Source: Patiria miniata
Lineage: Eukaryota > Echinodermata > Asteroidea > Valvatida > Asterinidae
Direction of reading: 5' to 3'
NCBI RefSeq assembly: GCF_015706575.1
Contig: NW_024037074.1
Coordinates: 14,311,334 to 14,375,333, forward strand
DNA: 64,000 nucleotides
The position numbers and the translations under genes are program-made. Of this stretch, positions 24,059 to 34,753 are shown piece by piece; the first letter of the stretch is position 1, and every line of letters starts with the position of its first letter. A model generated the notes under the pieces. The model was not told the origin of the DNA and did no database searches. It saw only the letters and a program-made list of their open reading frames with translations.

Positions 24059-24230
24059 AATGAATTTGGATGGGAGATTGACTACCCTATAGTCTATACT
24101 AATTGGGGAACGGATGAACCCAGTGGTCAAACTGGTGAAGGATGTGTGCGTGCTAGGATCGATGGGAACAATTGGGACGACACAACCTGTGCTGACACAG
24201 CAGCATACATTTGCCGTTTCGATAAACTAG
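24059..24230 (+). CDS. Exon A5: CTLD2 C-terminal part
   Basis: 172 bp, entering in phase 0 and leaving in phase 1 (donor GTAAGA). The product runs NEFGWEIDYPIVYTNWG, TDEPSGQTGEGC, NNWDDTTCADTAAYICR. The long-loop motif is EPS rather than EPN or QPD and the second site reads WDD, so some metal ligands are kept but sugar specificity cannot be predicted. Partner: B5. Confidence 0.9.
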
Positions 24231-25152
24231 GTAAGAAAAAAAACCTCTTAACGTTCAGAATAAACAATGTTGGTGCTTGTAGAATGCTTGTGACCTGATG
24301 ATCTGGAAAAAAGTGATGACAAAGATCACAAAATGAGTTACATACATGTGTGGGCCTACAGTAAGAGACCAAAATTATATTTTCAAATATTGCTTTAGCT
24401 ACAGGCTCACATAGCCATAGCTTGATTTTTTTTATTTGGCATGGTTTATAAACAGTGTTTACTCGGTGATGTTCCAAGTGATTATGAGAAAAAATTCATG
24501 AAAACTACATGTACTCAGGTGGAATCCACGACCTCCTGTTTACTAGTGCAGAAGTCTGGTAGTGTGTAATGCAACAAAATTCTTCATAAGATGGAATTTG
24601 CATCAGGGTGATGTAAATTACATATTTTTTTCCAATAATGTGAATATTTTCTCATAATCACTCGGGACATTACTGAGTATGCAGTCTTTATAAAATATGG
24701 TGGTAAAGGACGACAAAGCCCCCAATATTGAATTCATATAGGTTTTAATAGAATATACATGTAATGGCAGGGATAAAGGAAACAGCTGGGATCTGTAAAA
24801 AGAAAAAGAAAAAAAAAGAAGAGTGGTATGGCTCGCAAAAAAGAAGAAGTGAAATAGAAAAACACAAAACCAATTAACTGTATGTGCACTTTTTTGTATT
24901 TATCAGAAGGTTTTTAACATTGACTTAAGTTTACAATCAGGGGCCAATTTTATGTAGCGTTTTGTACCAGCCAAAGTGTACATTGTGAATGTTCTCAGCT
25001 TCTATCTGCTAATTAGCAATATTTTCTGCTTTGATAGCTACTTGTGTAAAAATTGATCCAGATATTCTTTTACTAATTCCTGATAGCAACAGTCTCCAAG
25101 TCCCCATTTCAATGGCAACTCTGAACTATGCAATTATTTGTCATTCTTTCAG
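24231..25152 (+). other. Intron A5
   Basis: 922 bp. It contains the MITE at 24461-24678 and an A-rich (AAAGAAAAAG) patch near 24800. The partner intron 48588-50223 is 1636 bp because of a 42-bp minisatellite. Confidence 0.7.
24461..24678. repeat. MITE with a SINE-like interior
   Basis: Inverted arms of about 38 bp, ACTCGGTGATGTTCC...GATTATGAGAAAA at 24461 and its reverse complement ending at 24678. On the minus strand the interior holds a tRNA B-box-like GGTCGTGGATTCC after a CTTCTGCACTAG phrase, as in tRNA-derived SINEs of this window. It may be a SINE captured in a foldback. Confidence 0.45.
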
Positions 25153-25282
25153 CTATGACGTACCCAACTCCTGACCCAGATACAGTGATTTTACCCTGCC
25201 CCAATAGTGACTGGATCTCCCAAGGTGAAAACTGCTACTACTTCTCTGACAGAAAGACAGACTGGGGAGAGGCCAATTACAG
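25153..25282 (+). CDS. Exon A6: linker and CTLD3 start
   Basis: 130 bp, entering in phase 1 and leaving in phase 2 (donor GTAAGG). It encodes a short Pro-rich linker (MTYPTPDPDTV), PCPNSDWISQGENCYYFS and WGEANYR, the first strands and the start of helix 1. Partner: B6 at 50224, also 130 bp. Confidence 0.9.
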
Positions 25283-26420
25283 GTAAGGCCAGGGGAGGAA
25301 CAGTGACACAGAAATTTAGTTTTATTTGTTTGATTGACTTCAATGCAATTGCAACATTCCCCTCGGCCAGTAGACTTCTGGCCTCTGATATGCAGGGAAT
25401 TCCTTTATTGAACTGGAATGAGAAAAGACATTCAACCGTAGACTCTTATATAAGCACGCAGCACCACTCCTTTTTTCACTTTCAGGCTTATTACGGTATC
25501 CAATCCTGTTCGGTATGGCGATATATATGAAAAACCGCAAACCACAAATTCACTGTTACCGCATTGTACCGCGAGGTCTTACCTATTCAGGGGCAGAACC
25601 AGAGATATGGTCCATTGAACACAAACACTCAAAAATCAATTTGTGCCACTTTCTACATTATTAGGCCTAATAGTAATAATGACAAGACAAGACATGGCAC
25701 CTGTTCAAATCCGACTTCAATTGAGGTTCGCAATTCTAGAAGATATGTTTTTATTATGATGATTTGGAGAGTGTGTTACAAATAATGAAAAGAACATTAT
25801 AATATGAATAACAAAAGTGTTTCTTCACCTATTCATTATTAATTGTTTTTCTGCACGATCATACATGTGTATAATAATGGCAATGCTGCTGTTTATAGTA
25901 TCAACTTACGGAAAGTGGCACAAATTGATTTTTGAGAGTTTGTGTTCAACAGATCATATCTCTGGTTCGGCAAAAGCAAAATTGATAAACAAATAGCATT
26001 TGAAAGCTGAATATTCCAGGTTTAACATATAAGCATCATGAAACATTTTTCAATATTCCAAGGACACAGCTAGGCCCATTTCTGCTTGCAGCATTTTTTT
26101 AGGGAACAGGCTGTGCATGCCACAGATGTCTGCCCGCTGATGCATCCACAGACTATTTACACAATGGTCCGTGATGTAACACAGCCTTGCAAACTAGGCT
26201 ATGTAATGAAGACTTGTTTGCACTGAATGATGGCAAGGCCTGAGCTTGTAATTTTTGAGCTTGTAATTTTTGAGCTGGAATATCATCCTCATTTTTGACC
26301 TATCTGTTTTGGAAAATAATTGCAGTCCAAACCATGGATGGACTGGTAGATGAAAGCAATGTCTGCAAACTTATGGTTCATTGCAGCCACTTAGGGTTTA
26401 TATTTCTTCTTTGTACAAAG
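25283..26420 (+). other. Intron A6
   Basis: 1138 bp. It contains the MITE at 25590-25978, which has no counterpart in the partner intron 50354-51280. The tail end (GGGTTTATATTTCTT before the acceptor) is conserved in both. Confidence 0.7.
25590..25978. repeat. MITE with ~63-bp terminal inverted repeats
   Basis: Positions 25590-25652 (CAGAACCAGAGATATGG start, CAATTTGTGCCACTT end) are repeated inverted at 25913-25978 with few differences. The interior is AT-rich and non-coding. It is present only in block A, so it inserted after the duplication or was lost from B. Confidence 0.6.
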
Positions 26421-26572
26421 ATGCATGCGGATGTATGACGGTGCCATGCTTGCGAGCATCACTTCATCAGCTGACAACGAATTCATTTATACAACAATGC
26501 AAGCCAAACACCAAAAAGAACTTTATGTTTGGATTGGACTGACACGTGTACAGACTGGCAATGATAATTGGG
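26421..26572 (+). CDS. Exon A7: CTLD3 middle part
   Basis: 152 bp, entering in phase 2 and leaving in phase 1 (donor GTAAGT). The product CMRMYDGAMLASITSSADN continues to a helix FIYTTMQAKHQKELY and the core VWIGLTRVQTGNDNWG. The stretch just before WIGL differs from B7 at about ten of 14 residues, while the rest is nearly identical. Confidence 0.9.
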
Positions 26573-27399
26573 GTAAGTGGTAACAAGCCTTGTTCATATT
26601 TAGCATTGACTGCTGTCTGTGGAGATACAACTAAATCAACTTGGAGTCAGTTATGGCTCTGTCCTGCTCAATTAACTCCTATACAGTTACAAACTGAGGT
26701 GGGACCTAAATTTGAACACAGATCTATAATGACCGTATATGAAGAGTGTCCTACACAAACATGTTGAGCTGTCACCAGCGATCGCAAAATTAAAGTGCCA
26801 TCAAATTGTCATGCATGGAATTCATTATAACATTGAAACGTTCCTGTTCCCTTACAATAGTGCCATTGAAACTGGGGTATTCCAATTTAAACAGAATTGT
26901 TCTAATTGAACAAAAGCCAGGCTGCACGTTTACTCCTTCAAACGTAAATCCTTACAATTTCTTGGAAGGAATTTGAATTGTGGGTTCTACGTGGGCAAAT
27001 GTTTAATGGCAAATTCTGAATTGTTTTTAAATTTAAAATAATTAAGACTACATGTAGGAGGGTAAATGGCTGAAGTATGCAATTTCATCAGTTTCTCTTT
27101 TCCAGATGAGAAAAGTACTGTGCTTACATAAAAATCTATTCACAGCTGCACTCTTGTACTAAAGAAAGGGACACCTATAAGTGGTGCATTTGCATTTAAG
27201 CAAATGATGCAATGCACAGTGGTGCATTTGCATTTAAGCAAATGATGCAATTAGTGCACAAGCTTTCTGTGTCATTTCTGGAAGTCATTTTTGATTACAG
27301 TGCATTGTCTCTGTTATGGATATATATGTCTTCAAAGTGCTCCATGCATTTCTCTGTTTTGAGTGAACATGCATTGTATTGTCTGTCTTATTTTCTCAG
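26573..27399 (+). other. Intron A7
   Basis: 827 bp. It contains a tandem pair of a ~40-bp unit at 27181-27254 that includes the palindrome-like TGCATTTGCATTTAAGCAAA. Otherwise unremarkable. The partner intron 51433-52338 is 906 bp. Confidence 0.7.
27181..27254 (+). repeat. Two tandem copies of a ~40-bp unit with ATTTGCAT
   Basis: GTGGTGCATTTGCATTTAAG and the following 20 bases occur twice in succession. Each copy has an ATTTGCAT octamer facing a GCAAAT half, forming a short hairpin. It lies in intron A7 about 150 bp before exon A8 and is not present in this form in block B. Confidence 0.7.
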
Positions 27400-27594
27400 G
27401 CACATTTGAGTGGATTGATCAGGAAGAGTTGAATTACGCCCTCTGGAGTGCAGACCAGCCTGACGGAAATGATCCAAATGCAGCTCTGTTGGAGTCTTGT
27501 GTTGCCATGTCCATTACCACTGCAGGTGCAGGGGCCTGGCTGGACGAAATTTGCCAGTTCAGTGCCCTCTACTCTGTTTGCAAACTGCCCAAAC
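27400..27594 (+). CDS. Exon A8: CTLD3 C-terminal part
   Basis: 195 bp, entering and leaving in phase 1. It encodes TFEWIDQEELNYALWSA, DQPDGNDPNAALLESC and AWLDEICQFSALYSVCKLPK. The QPD motif and a WLD variant of WND are present, with the three expected cysteines. The partner B8 has EPD instead of QPD, the only change at a motif residue between the copies. Confidence 0.92.
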
Positions 27595-28057
27595 GTGAGC
27601 ATATCACAGTCAATATTCTGAACTGCGACCAACATGAAACCATTTACATATTCTCTCTGCATCACTTTGACTCAAATTTTAGATTTAAAATTTTAAATTT
27701 ACAAATCATATACTCCTTTACGGCAACAGTAAATAAAATACAAGTGTGACAAGTGGTATAGGCTCTGACAGAGGTGGTAAAAGAATGCTGCTTTCCAAAT
27801 ACCTCACTGACCACCATGACCACTGGTTGAAATGAAGACAATGGTAAATTCCAGCATTCCTCCTTTCCATGCAACAATTTCAGGAGGGGGTCCTGATTGT
27901 GTAGCCACCCATTTTCAGGTCTTTAAATTTCTGAGATAATTTGTTTGACGATCTTAAAATGTTTGTGAAACGTTCATATTCACATCAAATCATTTTCCAC
28001 TCTAGATGCTCATTTATTCTTTTAATTATTGGATCTGTTTTTGTTTTTGCGTTTCAG
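27595..28057 (+). other. Intron A8
   Basis: 463 bp, conserved along its length with the partner intron 52534-53009 and without recognised repeats. Confidence 0.8.
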
Positions 28058-28078
28058 AGAACTCTTATCAGGCACGGA
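28058..28078 (+). CDS. Exon A9: symmetric 21-nt linker micro-exon
   Basis: Acceptor GTTTCAG and donor GTAAGT surround 21 nucleotides, phase 1 on both sides, reading (Q)NSYQAR and one base. The block-B copy at 53010-53030 keeps length, phase and splice signals while five bases differ, which supports real use. It lengthens the CTLD3-CTLD4 linker by seven residues. Skipping it would also leave the frame intact. Confidence 0.7.
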
Positions 28079-28615
28079 GTAAGTCACATAGATTTTTATA
28101 TTTCTATAATATACATGTATCTATTTTTTCCATAAGGAACATTTTTGTTGACATTTTGAGACCTTTATATGTGTAGAACAATTGTGACTGTTTTTTTATC
28201 TGATAACAGAATTGATATTTATTTTAATGCTTGTAGTTATTCATGTACTTGCTTTAGATCAGTTAGATGTTATTTACACATGATAAAATAAAATGTGGTT
28301 GCAAACTTACCAATTTATTAAGTTTTTATGGTATGTTAAAACAATATTTGAGCCAGTTTTTCCTCTAAAGAATAGCTGAGATTATACACATAAAAGATCA
28401 ATTGATGCAAGCTCTCATTTTCAAAATTTGATTTTAAGTCTTAGCACTATTCCAAGAAATCAAAATTTCACGAAATACGGCCAAACCTTTATGGAGGTGT
28501 GCTGAGAAAGACATGCATGATGATGAACCACAAATCAAGAGATGAATCTCAGGACTTGGTGTATTGTTGATGACTGGGTTTAAAACTTTGCCTATATTGG
28601 AATAACTGAATACAG
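28079..28615 (+). other. Intron A9
   Basis: 537 bp, AT-rich, conserved with the partner 53031-53577, no repeats recognised. The branch/acceptor region ends GAATACAG. Confidence 0.8.
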
Positions 28616-28794
28616 TTTGTGGCGGGAATGTTGAAGAGTTAAAAGTTGGAGATCAGTGCTACTTTCCAAGTACTCTTTTGGGACCTACACAGTCTGACAA
28701 AACCTGGACTGAAGCAGAGAATACATGTCGCGAATATCGTGGCCACCTGACGACTGCCAAGGATCTGGATGAGCAAAACTTGGTGCGGACATTG
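28616..28794 (+). CDS. Exon A10: CTLD4 N-terminal part
   Basis: 179 bp, entering in phase 1 and leaving in phase 0 (donor GTAAGT). The product CGGNVEELKVGDQCYFPS, KTWTEAENTCREYRGHL and TTAKDLDEQNLVRTL covers the first strand, helix 1 and helix 2. Partner: B10 at 53578, with the same length. Confidence 0.9.
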
Positions 28795-29909
28795 GTAAGT
28801 AATCCATCAGATATTATTCTATGCTGATTGTATAGAACTGCTTAACAATCATAGTGCATCCAACTGAAAGATATATAGTATTATACGACACCTGAATAAA
28901 TCCCCGTCATCTGATTGGTGGATTTTTTATCACATTTCATTGAATTATTCGTCCCAACACACGGTGCACGCACGGCGCGCAGTGCAATGGAAGTTCTATT
29001 GCACGGTGAATAGAACTCCCATTGCACGGTGTCACTGCTGCTGGTGGTGGCACTGTTTTAAATCGAGATTGAACATGATGGTTCTCAACCTGTTGAACAG
29101 TTTGCATAAATTAAATATGATGAACTTGTCGAAATTTTTAACAGTTTTTAATCTGACTAAATGGCTATTAAAAGTCAACCAATCAGATGACCAGGATTTA
29201 TTCAGGTGTTATATGAAACAAATAATGAATGTTTCATTCATGACAGCTGAAATGTTCAATTCCATGGAACATTTCACCTGTCACTTCATGAAATAATTCT
29301 TACCATTGCACTCACAAATATTCATTATTTAACCTTATGCATGGTTCAGAACACTTTGTGGGGGTGCCTTGTGATATCTACCTTTGTGTCACAAGTGTGG
29401 ATCGATTTGCTCCTAAAGTTTGCATGCTCAATGCATTGTTTATTTCTAATTAATATAAGTTAAGGATGTGTGTGTTTTCACCATTTGCTTGCGCTGATCA
29501 TACCCGACTCACCCAAGAAGCTGATGACAGGCGGGCACGCTCTTAAGATAGTGGATGACGTGGGCGCCCCTCCCCCCCCCCCCCAAAAAAAAAAACTAAA
29601 TGAGTGAGAGGTGGGTACCTGCTAAGTGATCAGGAGGGTGCATGCTTAGCTATGCAGGCGACTTGCCTGCGTAGTGGGTGACAGGGGGACGTTTGCCCGC
29701 AAAGTGGCTGCTTCCCCCACAAAGCAGACAAGAGGTTGTGAAGCCGCCTCCCCTGAGAAACTTGCAAGACTATCAACTGACAGGTGAATTTACTTAAAAC
29801 ATTCTTTGTTCTTCAAGAAATATTTACGAACCCAAACTCTATTGTTGAATCCAACAGATATTTTGTTCATGTTTAGGTAAAATGATTTTATGCTTTTTTC
29901 TGTTTATAG
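28795..29909 (+). other. Intron A10
   Basis: 1115 bp. It contains the MITE at 28888-29211 and a conserved segment (29490-29770) rich in GTGAGAGGTGGG and TTGCCTGCGTAG phrases that also occurs in the partner intron at 55140-55395. A C10/A11 run near 29570 is present only here. Confidence 0.7.
28888..29211. repeat. MITE with ~40-bp terminal inverted repeats, absent from block B
   Basis: ACACCTGAATAAATCC...GTCATCTGATTGG at the left end is mirrored at 29172-29211. An internal palindrome around GAATAGAACTCCCATTGC faces GCAATGGAAGTTCTATT. Block B at about 53840 runs straight from the left flank to CAGAACACTTTGTGGGGG, so the site is empty there. Confidence 0.65.
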
Positions 29910-29968
29910 TCATTCGGTTTTGCAAGGAGTTACTGGCTTGGTTTGCGGGATGAAGGCGCAGGCTTTGG
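29910..29968 (+). CDS. Exon A11: CTLD4 core strand
   Basis: 59 bp, entering in phase 0 and leaving in phase 2 (donor GTGAGT). It encodes SFGFARSYWLGLRDEGAGF with a WLGL core. B11 at 55507 has the same length. Confidence 0.88.
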
Positions 29969-32190
29969 GTGAGTGATATGTATTGACATAAAGAACAGCA
30001 GCAGCTATAGGACATTCCAAAAATGTTCTCAAAGAACAAACCCTGAGTACAATCCCTGGCATGAAACTCTTTCGAAATTATTTCACCGTTTCGCCTGTCA
30101 AGCACAAGTCAGTTTACTACTTTACATTATCTTCATTTTATTTTATGTGAAAATGAACCAGAACAATAATGACATAGCAATGAAAAAAAAATCAAATTAA
30201 CAAACGTAATTAAATATAGTCCATCTTTGATTAATTGAAAATTATATCAATAGTTTTTGTTCTAATGCTTGCTGGCCTAGAGGCATGTGCTATACAGAGT
30301 CAAACAGAAAGTGATCGATTTAGAAAAAAGACATTTAAAATATGTGGCTCACTCAGTTTACTATAAAATAACATAGGAATAAAGTACATGTTCTTAACTA
30401 TACTGGTAGTAACAGTGAACTGTTTACGTAATTTGCATACGTGTACCGGTACGCTTTAATCAGAAGATATTTGTATTTTAATGGAAATACCACAACATTC
30501 AGCTGTCCCCACTGATCATTTACTATTGTTATTTTTGTTGTTGTTGTTAATTTATTTATTTATTTCTGGAAGTGAAACCAAGGATTCCCTGAAAGTGGCC
30601 TAGGCACTGTATGTGTATTATATGTACCTCCACACGGGCCACTGACCCTCTTTTCAATAAGCCATTGCGAGTAACCTATACCCTTTGGGACATTTGAGGG
30701 ACATTTGAAAAACATCTGGTACACAGACTTGCTCAGAATGCTTGGTACATTTTAACTTTGAATTCTCCAGACCAAAGACACTGTTGCTAATCACATGATT
30801 CGGGGCAAGCTCTTGCATAGTTACGTAAGAGATGCTCGGCACCAATACATCGTTCACAATGGGTGAGAAATGGCACAAAGACACCAGACCATGCCGGAGC
30901 TGGGGGTTGCTAGCATAAGGCTTGCCCCGAATCACGTGATATAGTAACAGTCTCTTTGATTGGGAGAATGCAAACTTAAAACGTGCAAAGCATTGGATTG
31001 AGTCAGCGTTCCATATTTTATTCAAATTTAAATCGCAAATGGCTTATTCTTGGATAACAGACTTGCAACCAGCCTGTTCATCCTAAAGCTAAACTTTGTC
31101 TTTGTAGTAGCAGTCAAGAGTCTGTCAAACTCTCTCATTGTCACTGATGAGTGGGCACTTGTGCTCCCAGCCCTTTAATAATAATAAAAATGATAATAAT
31201 ACTAATACTGATTTAAAATTTATAATGCGCCTTTTGCATGAAAATGATCAAAAGCGTTTTAGAGAATCTATACATGTAACTACTTTATAATAAAAAAAAA
31301 AAAGGATTATGGTAAAAAAATCATGTCACCTCGCCATTGCCCAAACCGAAGTATGGGGACACATCTGTCTCGCCAACAGGGAGATTATATTACGTAAGCC
31401 TAACCCTACTGACATCGGTGATGTCTCGATCTTCCCCAGAGACAGACATCTCTAACCCTACCTACGAATTAAGCATCTGTACTTACCCGGCACGATGACG
31501 CTAGAAATACAAACTAAGATGCATAAAACCCTGAAAAATACCTTCATTTACAAATGCTGCAATAAAGAGAAAGGTTTGATTTTTACATTTAAAAGAAGCA
31601 AGTTTGTGTTTACTACGTACATGTTTGTGCCAAGGCCCTGTCACCGAGTGAGGGTAACATTTTGCCGCTAGGACAATCCAAAAATGGTCCGTTGTTCCCT
31701 GACTGGAGACGGTATCTAGATTTTTTCGTAACAGTAACAAGATCCTGAAAGTATCTTGGAAAAAGACAGTGAATGGCTTTAAATATTAATATAATGATAT
31801 TAAAATTAATCCTGTATAAAACCGGTAACCATTGCAGTTGACGTAATATTGGTGTTATGTGTTCAAACCTGTATGTATTGGCAATGGTATTGGTAATACC
31901 ATTCAATGCCATTCAAACAGATGTACACGTGTGTCCCAATGAACTGTCAAAAGGTACTCCTTAATATATGCCTCCTCATCACCACTCAAGCATGGAACAC
32001 AAACCTGTCAGTGTTTTAGGAACAGATCTGATCTTTACTTTCAATTAAACTTAGCCAAGAGTTTTGACATGTCAGGAAAATTGGGCCATGTCCAAATCAG
32101 GTGAGTTGTGGCAAAAACAATGTCAGACTGGGACATCGCTTTAAATTTTTATTTCCAACATTGTTCTATTTTTTTTTTTACTTCACAAAG
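29969..32190 (+). other. Intron A11
   Basis: 2222 bp against 602 bp in block B. The additional length includes simple TAA/TTG repeats (30530-30560, 31170-31210), a TATAATGCGCCTTTT...AAAAGCGTTTTA phrase typical of interspersed repeat tails (31220-31265), and a non-LTR retrotransposon remnant (31505-31912). Confidence 0.7.
31505..31912 (-). pseudogene. Non-LTR retrotransposon ORF2 C-terminal remnant
   Basis: The minus strand encodes HITPILRQLQWLPVLYRI and an ILIFKAIHCLFPRY segment, the well-known post-RT region of CR1/L2-like or related LINE ORF2 proteins, then KKSRYRLQSGN and a GDRA box. The frame shifts around 31640, after which ASFKCKNQTFLF continues in another frame. It is a dead fragment in intron A11 and has no counterpart in block B. 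Confidence 0.75.
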
Positions 32191-32306
32191 CTGGAGTGAC
32201 GGCACTGGGTTTAACATCAGTACAGACTACTCGGCATTCCCTAATGGTCAACTTCCAGACAACCTGGCCGGTGAAGAAGATTGTACAGAACTGCGTATAT
32301 GGCAGA
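32191..32306 (+). CDS. Exon A12: CTLD4 long loop
   Basis: 116 bp, entering in phase 2 and leaving in phase 1 (donor GTAAGC). It encodes WSDGTGFNISTDYSAFPNGQ, then LPDNLAGEEDCTELRIWQ. An LPD(N/E) stands where EPN or QPD is normally found. The partner B12 has LPEN, so this domain probably does not bind sugar in the classical way. Confidence 0.88.
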
Positions 32307-33368
32307 GTAAGCATAGACCCTTTGCTCTGTGACTCCTTACCAAGGGCATTTTTTTGTCATATAAATTCAGTGAAGATGATTTTTCATATTGTTTTTTTTA
32401 TGTTCATGATTTTGCTTGGAATTTCATTAATATGAAAACACAAAGTTTTATTAGCCTGGCCTCAGGAAGGAATTATGTTTGCATTTTAAGAGACTGTAGC
32501 TGTTGATTACTCACATGAAAGAGAACAGTGGGATCTGAAGATCTGACTGTATTCTACAGAAGAGGGAATGAATGTGTTTGGCACTGCATGTTAACAATGA
32601 AAATCATCACAAACTTAATTGCTTTCAGGAACATTAAATGTATGTACATGTAGTTTATCATCAAACCAATTGATCTCACTTTAAGTCCTAACCGTCTAAA
32701 GTTTCTGGTGATACTATTTTTGAGATTACATCCTCAAAATTTAGTTTCCCTACTTTATGTCAATCCAGGATTGTATTCTACTGGTTTTTTTTCTGTGACT
32801 GAAGTGTAACCCCCCCCCCCTTCCCCCCGTATGTGATGTCGCAAACTTCAATGTCTTTTCAATGCCTATTCAATGCAATAATTTAGATTCAGCATGCCCT
32901 GGTGAGAGTGGCACAAGTAAAATTAACAACTTTCCCTTAATTGACTGTGTTTCTGGATCTAGGGACCCAATAGAAATGGGGTAAAAACGAGTGGATTGAA
33001 AAATAGTCAAGTTATAGTGTAATATATAATTTCATTGAAAAAAACCTTAAACAATTTTAACCATTCGTTTTCTGAATCTTGCACCTTTTTTGACACACCT
33101 TGTACATTCACAGAGGCCCCTTCCAAAGACAACAGCATTGTGCAATGCTTTTGTTACAAAGCAACTACCCCATGCCGGATTATCTGAGCAATAGCTGGCA
33201 CAGTGCTTTTACAATCGAATGGGGTCATGAGTGTGCAGTTATAGTCAGCTTGCACTGATTAATGTAGTCTTTCCATGGTTCGCAACCCTGAATTGCTTCT
33301 AGTGGTAAAATGCCAGTGACTGCTGTTGATCACAATCAACACATGTTTTGGGTTTGTTTTGTTTACAG
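32307..33368 (+). other. Intron A12
   Basis: 1062 bp, AT-rich, with a C10-TT-C6 homopolymer patch at about 32811-32828. No other repeat recognised. The partner intron in block B is 2822 bp because of an inserted element. Confidence 0.7.
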
Positions 33369-33638
33369 ACGGAGAGTGGGGAAGAAGTGCTTGTGGGAAT
33401 TTACTCAAGTTTGTCTGCCAACGAGAGGAGACCACAACTACACCATTTCCGCCTTTACCAGGCTATCCAGACTCTGGCGAGTGCCCCAAGGATTACTTCA
33501 GGCTGGACAACATGTGCTTCAACTTGAGAGGCACAGATGAAAGTCAACGTGTGGGCTGGATCACTGCCAGAGATGATTGTAAGACGCCTTCAGTTGCAGG
33601 GACAACCCTTGCCACTATTAGCAACCCTGGACAGCAAG
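33369..33638 (+). CDS. Exon A13: end of CTLD4, linker, start of CTLD5
   Basis: 270 bp, phase 1 in and out (donor GTAAAG). It joins the last part of CTLD4 (NGEWGRSACGNLLKFVCQ) through a Thr/Pro linker (TTTTPFPPLPGYP) to the start of CTLD5 (GECPKDYFRLDNMCFNLR, ITARDDCKT). This is the one domain junction not marked by an intron. B13 lacks 12 bp (four codons) in frame just after MCFNLR. Confidence 0.92.
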
Positions 33639-34444
33639 GTAAAGTCCACATAAAAAAAACTACTGAGTGACAACTGAGTATTTACTGGGTGTTTGCTGAT
33701 GAACAAGTCACCAGGGTTGATGTAAACTTGTGAAAGTGACTATTATACTACATGTATAAAGCACAAAAGGTGTACAGTTGTGCGTGTTTACAATGTAAAT
33801 CGAAGACACACACGTGCAACATCATCGATGAATTGAGGACAGGAACCAAATTGAGGTTGCAAAAAAGTTATAAAAGTATAAACAAAGGAAAAGGGAAGAT
33901 GAACAAAAGGACACCTTGATTTACACCGTAAACAACCTGCATGTATGTGTATGTGAGTATGTAAACACAGGCTATTATTGAGTAGGGACAAAAGGGTCAG
34001 GGCACAAACAAAGGGTCCACAATTGACCGATAGTCCACGATTGAATTAGTGTACATTACCAATGAGAGCCGTTGCTAGAAAGTTTTAGTACAAACAAAGG
34101 AATGAGGATTAGGGACAATTGGGGGTCCATGATTGCCGTTGTTTACAAAGATGCGTGTTTTTGTGTGTGTATGTACAGGGTTCCTTATCAGGTATAAAAC
34201 ACAATAGAACAGTAGATCCTATAAGGAAGTCTTTAGATCTTCCCCACAAGGGAAATGCTATGGAGTTTGAGATTTCAGTAGGAACAAAGAAAAACACAAG
34301 AAGGGCAACAAAAGTCTTCCTCATACATGTAAGTATGCGTTTGTAAGGCTGTGTGTCTCCATGAATTGTTGATGAGTTCATCTTTAGTGAGTTCATTACC
34401 CAGTAAGTGAGATATCATGAACCCACAAAGCCGGCATTTGCCCA

Positions 34445-34753
34445 CGCATGATGACGTCATCAATGGTATGTGACGTCACCTTAACATGCTTAAAGGTCTA
34501 TATTTAAAAAAAAAAATTATATCTAGAGAACTGTAAGTCCAGTTGGTTTGGATCTTGGTATGTAAACAGGGCCGTGTTACAGACAAAAATTGCAGTGACG
34601 TCATTTTGATGTCATGAGTAATGACATCAATATCGGGAAAACTACTAGAACAGCTTAATAGTCATGGAGTAAACTCATAAGAAATAAACATATACCAGTA
34701 TGCGGAAAAGCCCTATGTTCTGTTCCTTGGACAGACTTACATTGTAAATCTAG
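34445..34753 (+). mobile_element. Family-2 Helentron-like fragment
   Basis: TGACGTCA sites near 34450 lead to a tail at 34702-34753: GCGGAAAAGCC, the imperfect hairpin TCTGTTCCTTGGACAGA, and CTAG at 34750-34753. The tail matches the element at 6635-9155. No head hairpin is seen, so it is 5'-truncated. Confidence 0.5.
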
